Shown: one piece after another, positions 63,260 to 64,000 of the stretch | Numbering within the stretch: position 1 is the stretch's first letter | Layout: every line of letters begins with the position of its first letter | Assembly: GCA_937927235.1 (NCBI GenBank) | Contig: CALBCM010000011.1 | Coordinates: 1 to 64,000 of the forward strand | Source of the DNA: an uncultured Johnsonella sp. | Lineage (GTDB): Bacteria > Bacillota > Clostridia > Lachnospirales > Lachnospiraceae | Length of the DNA: 64,000 nucleotides | Direction: 5' to 3' | Position numbers and translations under genes: made by a program | The notes under the pieces: model-generated | The model's database searches: none | Seen by the model: the letters and a program-made list of their open reading frames with translations, nothing else | Told to the model about the DNA's origin: nothing

Positions 63260-63755
63260 ACTGTCTTACATATTCCTTTTCAGATGTATTGTACTTTATT
63301 ATCTGGTCTTTTTTTGCATAAACCATGCCAAGCTCTTTTGTAGCCACTTCATAAATATGGTCGAGGTCGACACTGGACTTTATATTTATCTCCAGAGCAT
63401 CATTTTGATTTTTCAGAGTTGCAAGCTCTCTTTCTTTAACCTCTATATTTCTTATAGTCGTAGTCACGCTGTCCTGTACATGTAAATAGCTGTAAAACAG
63501 ATACAGTATACATACAAGTGCCGCAGTAAGTATGAGAAGAAACGGAAAATCCATTCCCAATGCCGCCTGAGCCTGATTTTTTCTAACCTTAATATTTTTA
63601 TCTCTTACACTCGGTTTTTGATATTTTACGGTACTTTTTCGTCTTTTTGCATTATCAGCATACCTTAAAGCATTTCCATCTTCTATATAGCTTTTCCTAT
63701 AGTCTTTTTTTAATGTCTGGCTGCTCCTTCTTTTTCTATTTAAAGTATTACTCAT
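63237..63755 (-). CDS. ftsL: division protein FtsL-like
   Basis: A small bitopic septum-formation protein. The 172 residues have a basic cytoplasmic part (about 1-75), a membrane helix (about 76-95; FPFLLILTAALVCILYLFY), and an outer coiled coil (about 100-140; IEVKERELATLKNQNDALE). FtsL is weakly conserved, so the call rests on this layout and its place between rsmH and ftsI. I start it at ATG 63755 behind AAGGAGGAG. The longer frame to 63863 is not supported. It lies 43 bases after rsmH. Confidence 0.85.
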   Translation of the reverse strand: MSNTLNRKRRSSQTLKKDYRKSYIEDGNALRYADNAKRRKSTVKYQKPSVRDKNIKVRKNQAQAALGMDFPFLLILTAALVCILYLFYSYLHVQDSVTTTIRNIEVKERELATLKNQNDALEINIKSSVDLDHIYEVATKELGMVYAKKDQIIKYNTSEKEYVRQYEDIPDR

Positions 63756-63798
63756 AACAGACTCCTCCTTTTCTCTCCTTTTAAAGCTGACTTTTTCT

Positions 63799-64000
63799 TT
63801 AATTCCCCGCCTCAAATATACGAAGCTTTGCACTTTTTGAGCGGGAATTTTCTCTGACCTCATCCTCCGAAGGACAGATTGCTTTTCTTGTGATTACTCT
63901 TCCTTTACTCTTCCTATTACATACACATACCGGAAAGCTTTTCGGGCAAATACAGGGATTCTCGTTCTGCCTGAAAATTTGTTTAACTATTCTGTCCTCA
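63799..64000 (-). CDS. rsmH: 16S rRNA (cytosine-1402-N4)-methyltransferase RsmH, C-terminal part
   Basis: Partial gene cut by the window edge; 66 residues of the C-terminus are visible and the 5' part lies beyond 64000. They read EDRIVKQIF, PCICPKSFPVCVC, GRVITRKAI and SRSKSAKLRIFE, all typical of RsmH. It methylates C1402 of 16S rRNA. As the first gene of the dcw cluster it identifies the cluster's 5' end. Confidence 0.93.
   Translation of the reverse strand, partial: EDRIVKQIFRQNENPCICPKSFPVCVCNRKSKGRVITRKAICPSEDEVRENSRSKSAKLRIFEAGN

Noticed and set aside
1..64000. CRISPR arrays, insertion sequences, tRNA or rRNA genes
   Set aside because: No regularly spaced repeats, transposase frames, or tRNA or rRNA sequence was recognised by eye on either strand.

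Overview
The window is a 64 kb stretch of low-GC chromosome from an anaerobic Firmicute. A Clostridia member, probably Lachnospiraceae-like, is the best guess. This is inferred from Gram-positive neighbourhoods (ylxM-ffh-rpsP-khpA-rimM-trmD, asp23-like/yloV/recG, rsmD-coaD, ylmE-sepF-ylmH, and a dcw cluster), SufCBDSU with a zinc-type SufU, an ATP-synthase-H-like coiled-coil gene after coaD, and sigma-A promoters with AGGAGG ribosome binding sites. No species can be named. Almost everything is core chromosome. I see no prophage, insertion sequence, CRISPR array, tRNA or rRNA.

Layout. 1-4.4 kb: tmRNA, then a translation and protein-targeting operon. 4.4-9.7 kb: a SUF iron-sulfur operon behind a strong promoter and a repeated palindromic operator. 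9.7-18.5 kb: rpmB on the minus strand, then asp23-like, fakA-like, recG, an L,D-transpeptidase-like protein, rsmD, coaD, a coiled-coil gene and a nitroreductase. 18.5-27.5 kb: miaB, mutS, mutL, miaA, a PLP enzyme and radC. 27.5-34.5 kb: elongasome genes mreC, mreD, pbp2 and rodA, with mgsA and a D,D-carboxypeptidase. 34.6-44 kb: a small P-loop protein, a HlyD-like protein, ylmE, sepF, ylmH, aroB, lspA, rluD, a cytidylate-kinase-like protein and an LCP ligase. At about 44.06 kb a bidirectional terminator separates this plus-strand block from a mostly minus-strand block: lipoprotein, enolase, a cobalt ECF transporter (cbiQOMN) under a cobalamin riboswitch, a divergent XerS-like recombinase, citrate synthase, an NlpC/P60 hydrolase, a small membrane protein, a decayed macrodomain gene, and the dcw cluster (rsmH, ftsL, ftsI, mraY, murD, ftsW, ftsQ, ftsZ).

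How it works together. The dominant theme is envelope growth and division: both SEDS-PBP pairs (RodA with PBP2, FtsW with FtsI), SepF and FtsZ, precursor synthesis (MraY, MurD), wall-polymer ligation (LCP) and remodelling (DacA, NlpC/P60). Several of these proteins are unusual. The L,D-transpeptidase-like protein has lost all three recognisable catalytic positions. PBP2 has an insert of about 240 residues. FtsI ends in an acidic-then-lysine-rich tail. The LCP protein has a long asparagine-rich cytoplasmic arm. The SH3-NlpC/P60 protein shows an ABAB duplication of its SH3 domains. mreB and minCDE are absent from positions where they commonly lie, and no sporulation genes follow ftsZ, so the organism may be non-sporulating.

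I did not find a convincing wholly new system such as a defence island or biosynthetic cluster. The best leads are the pseudo-transpeptidase, the HlyD-like protein in the division cluster, the P-loop orphan with its palindromic promoter, the suf operator, and the attenuator before rimM. Several start codons were reassigned from ribosome binding sites and family length (ylxM, sufS, rpmB, recG, rsmD, ylmE, aroB, lspA, ftsZ, ftsL and the lipoprotein).
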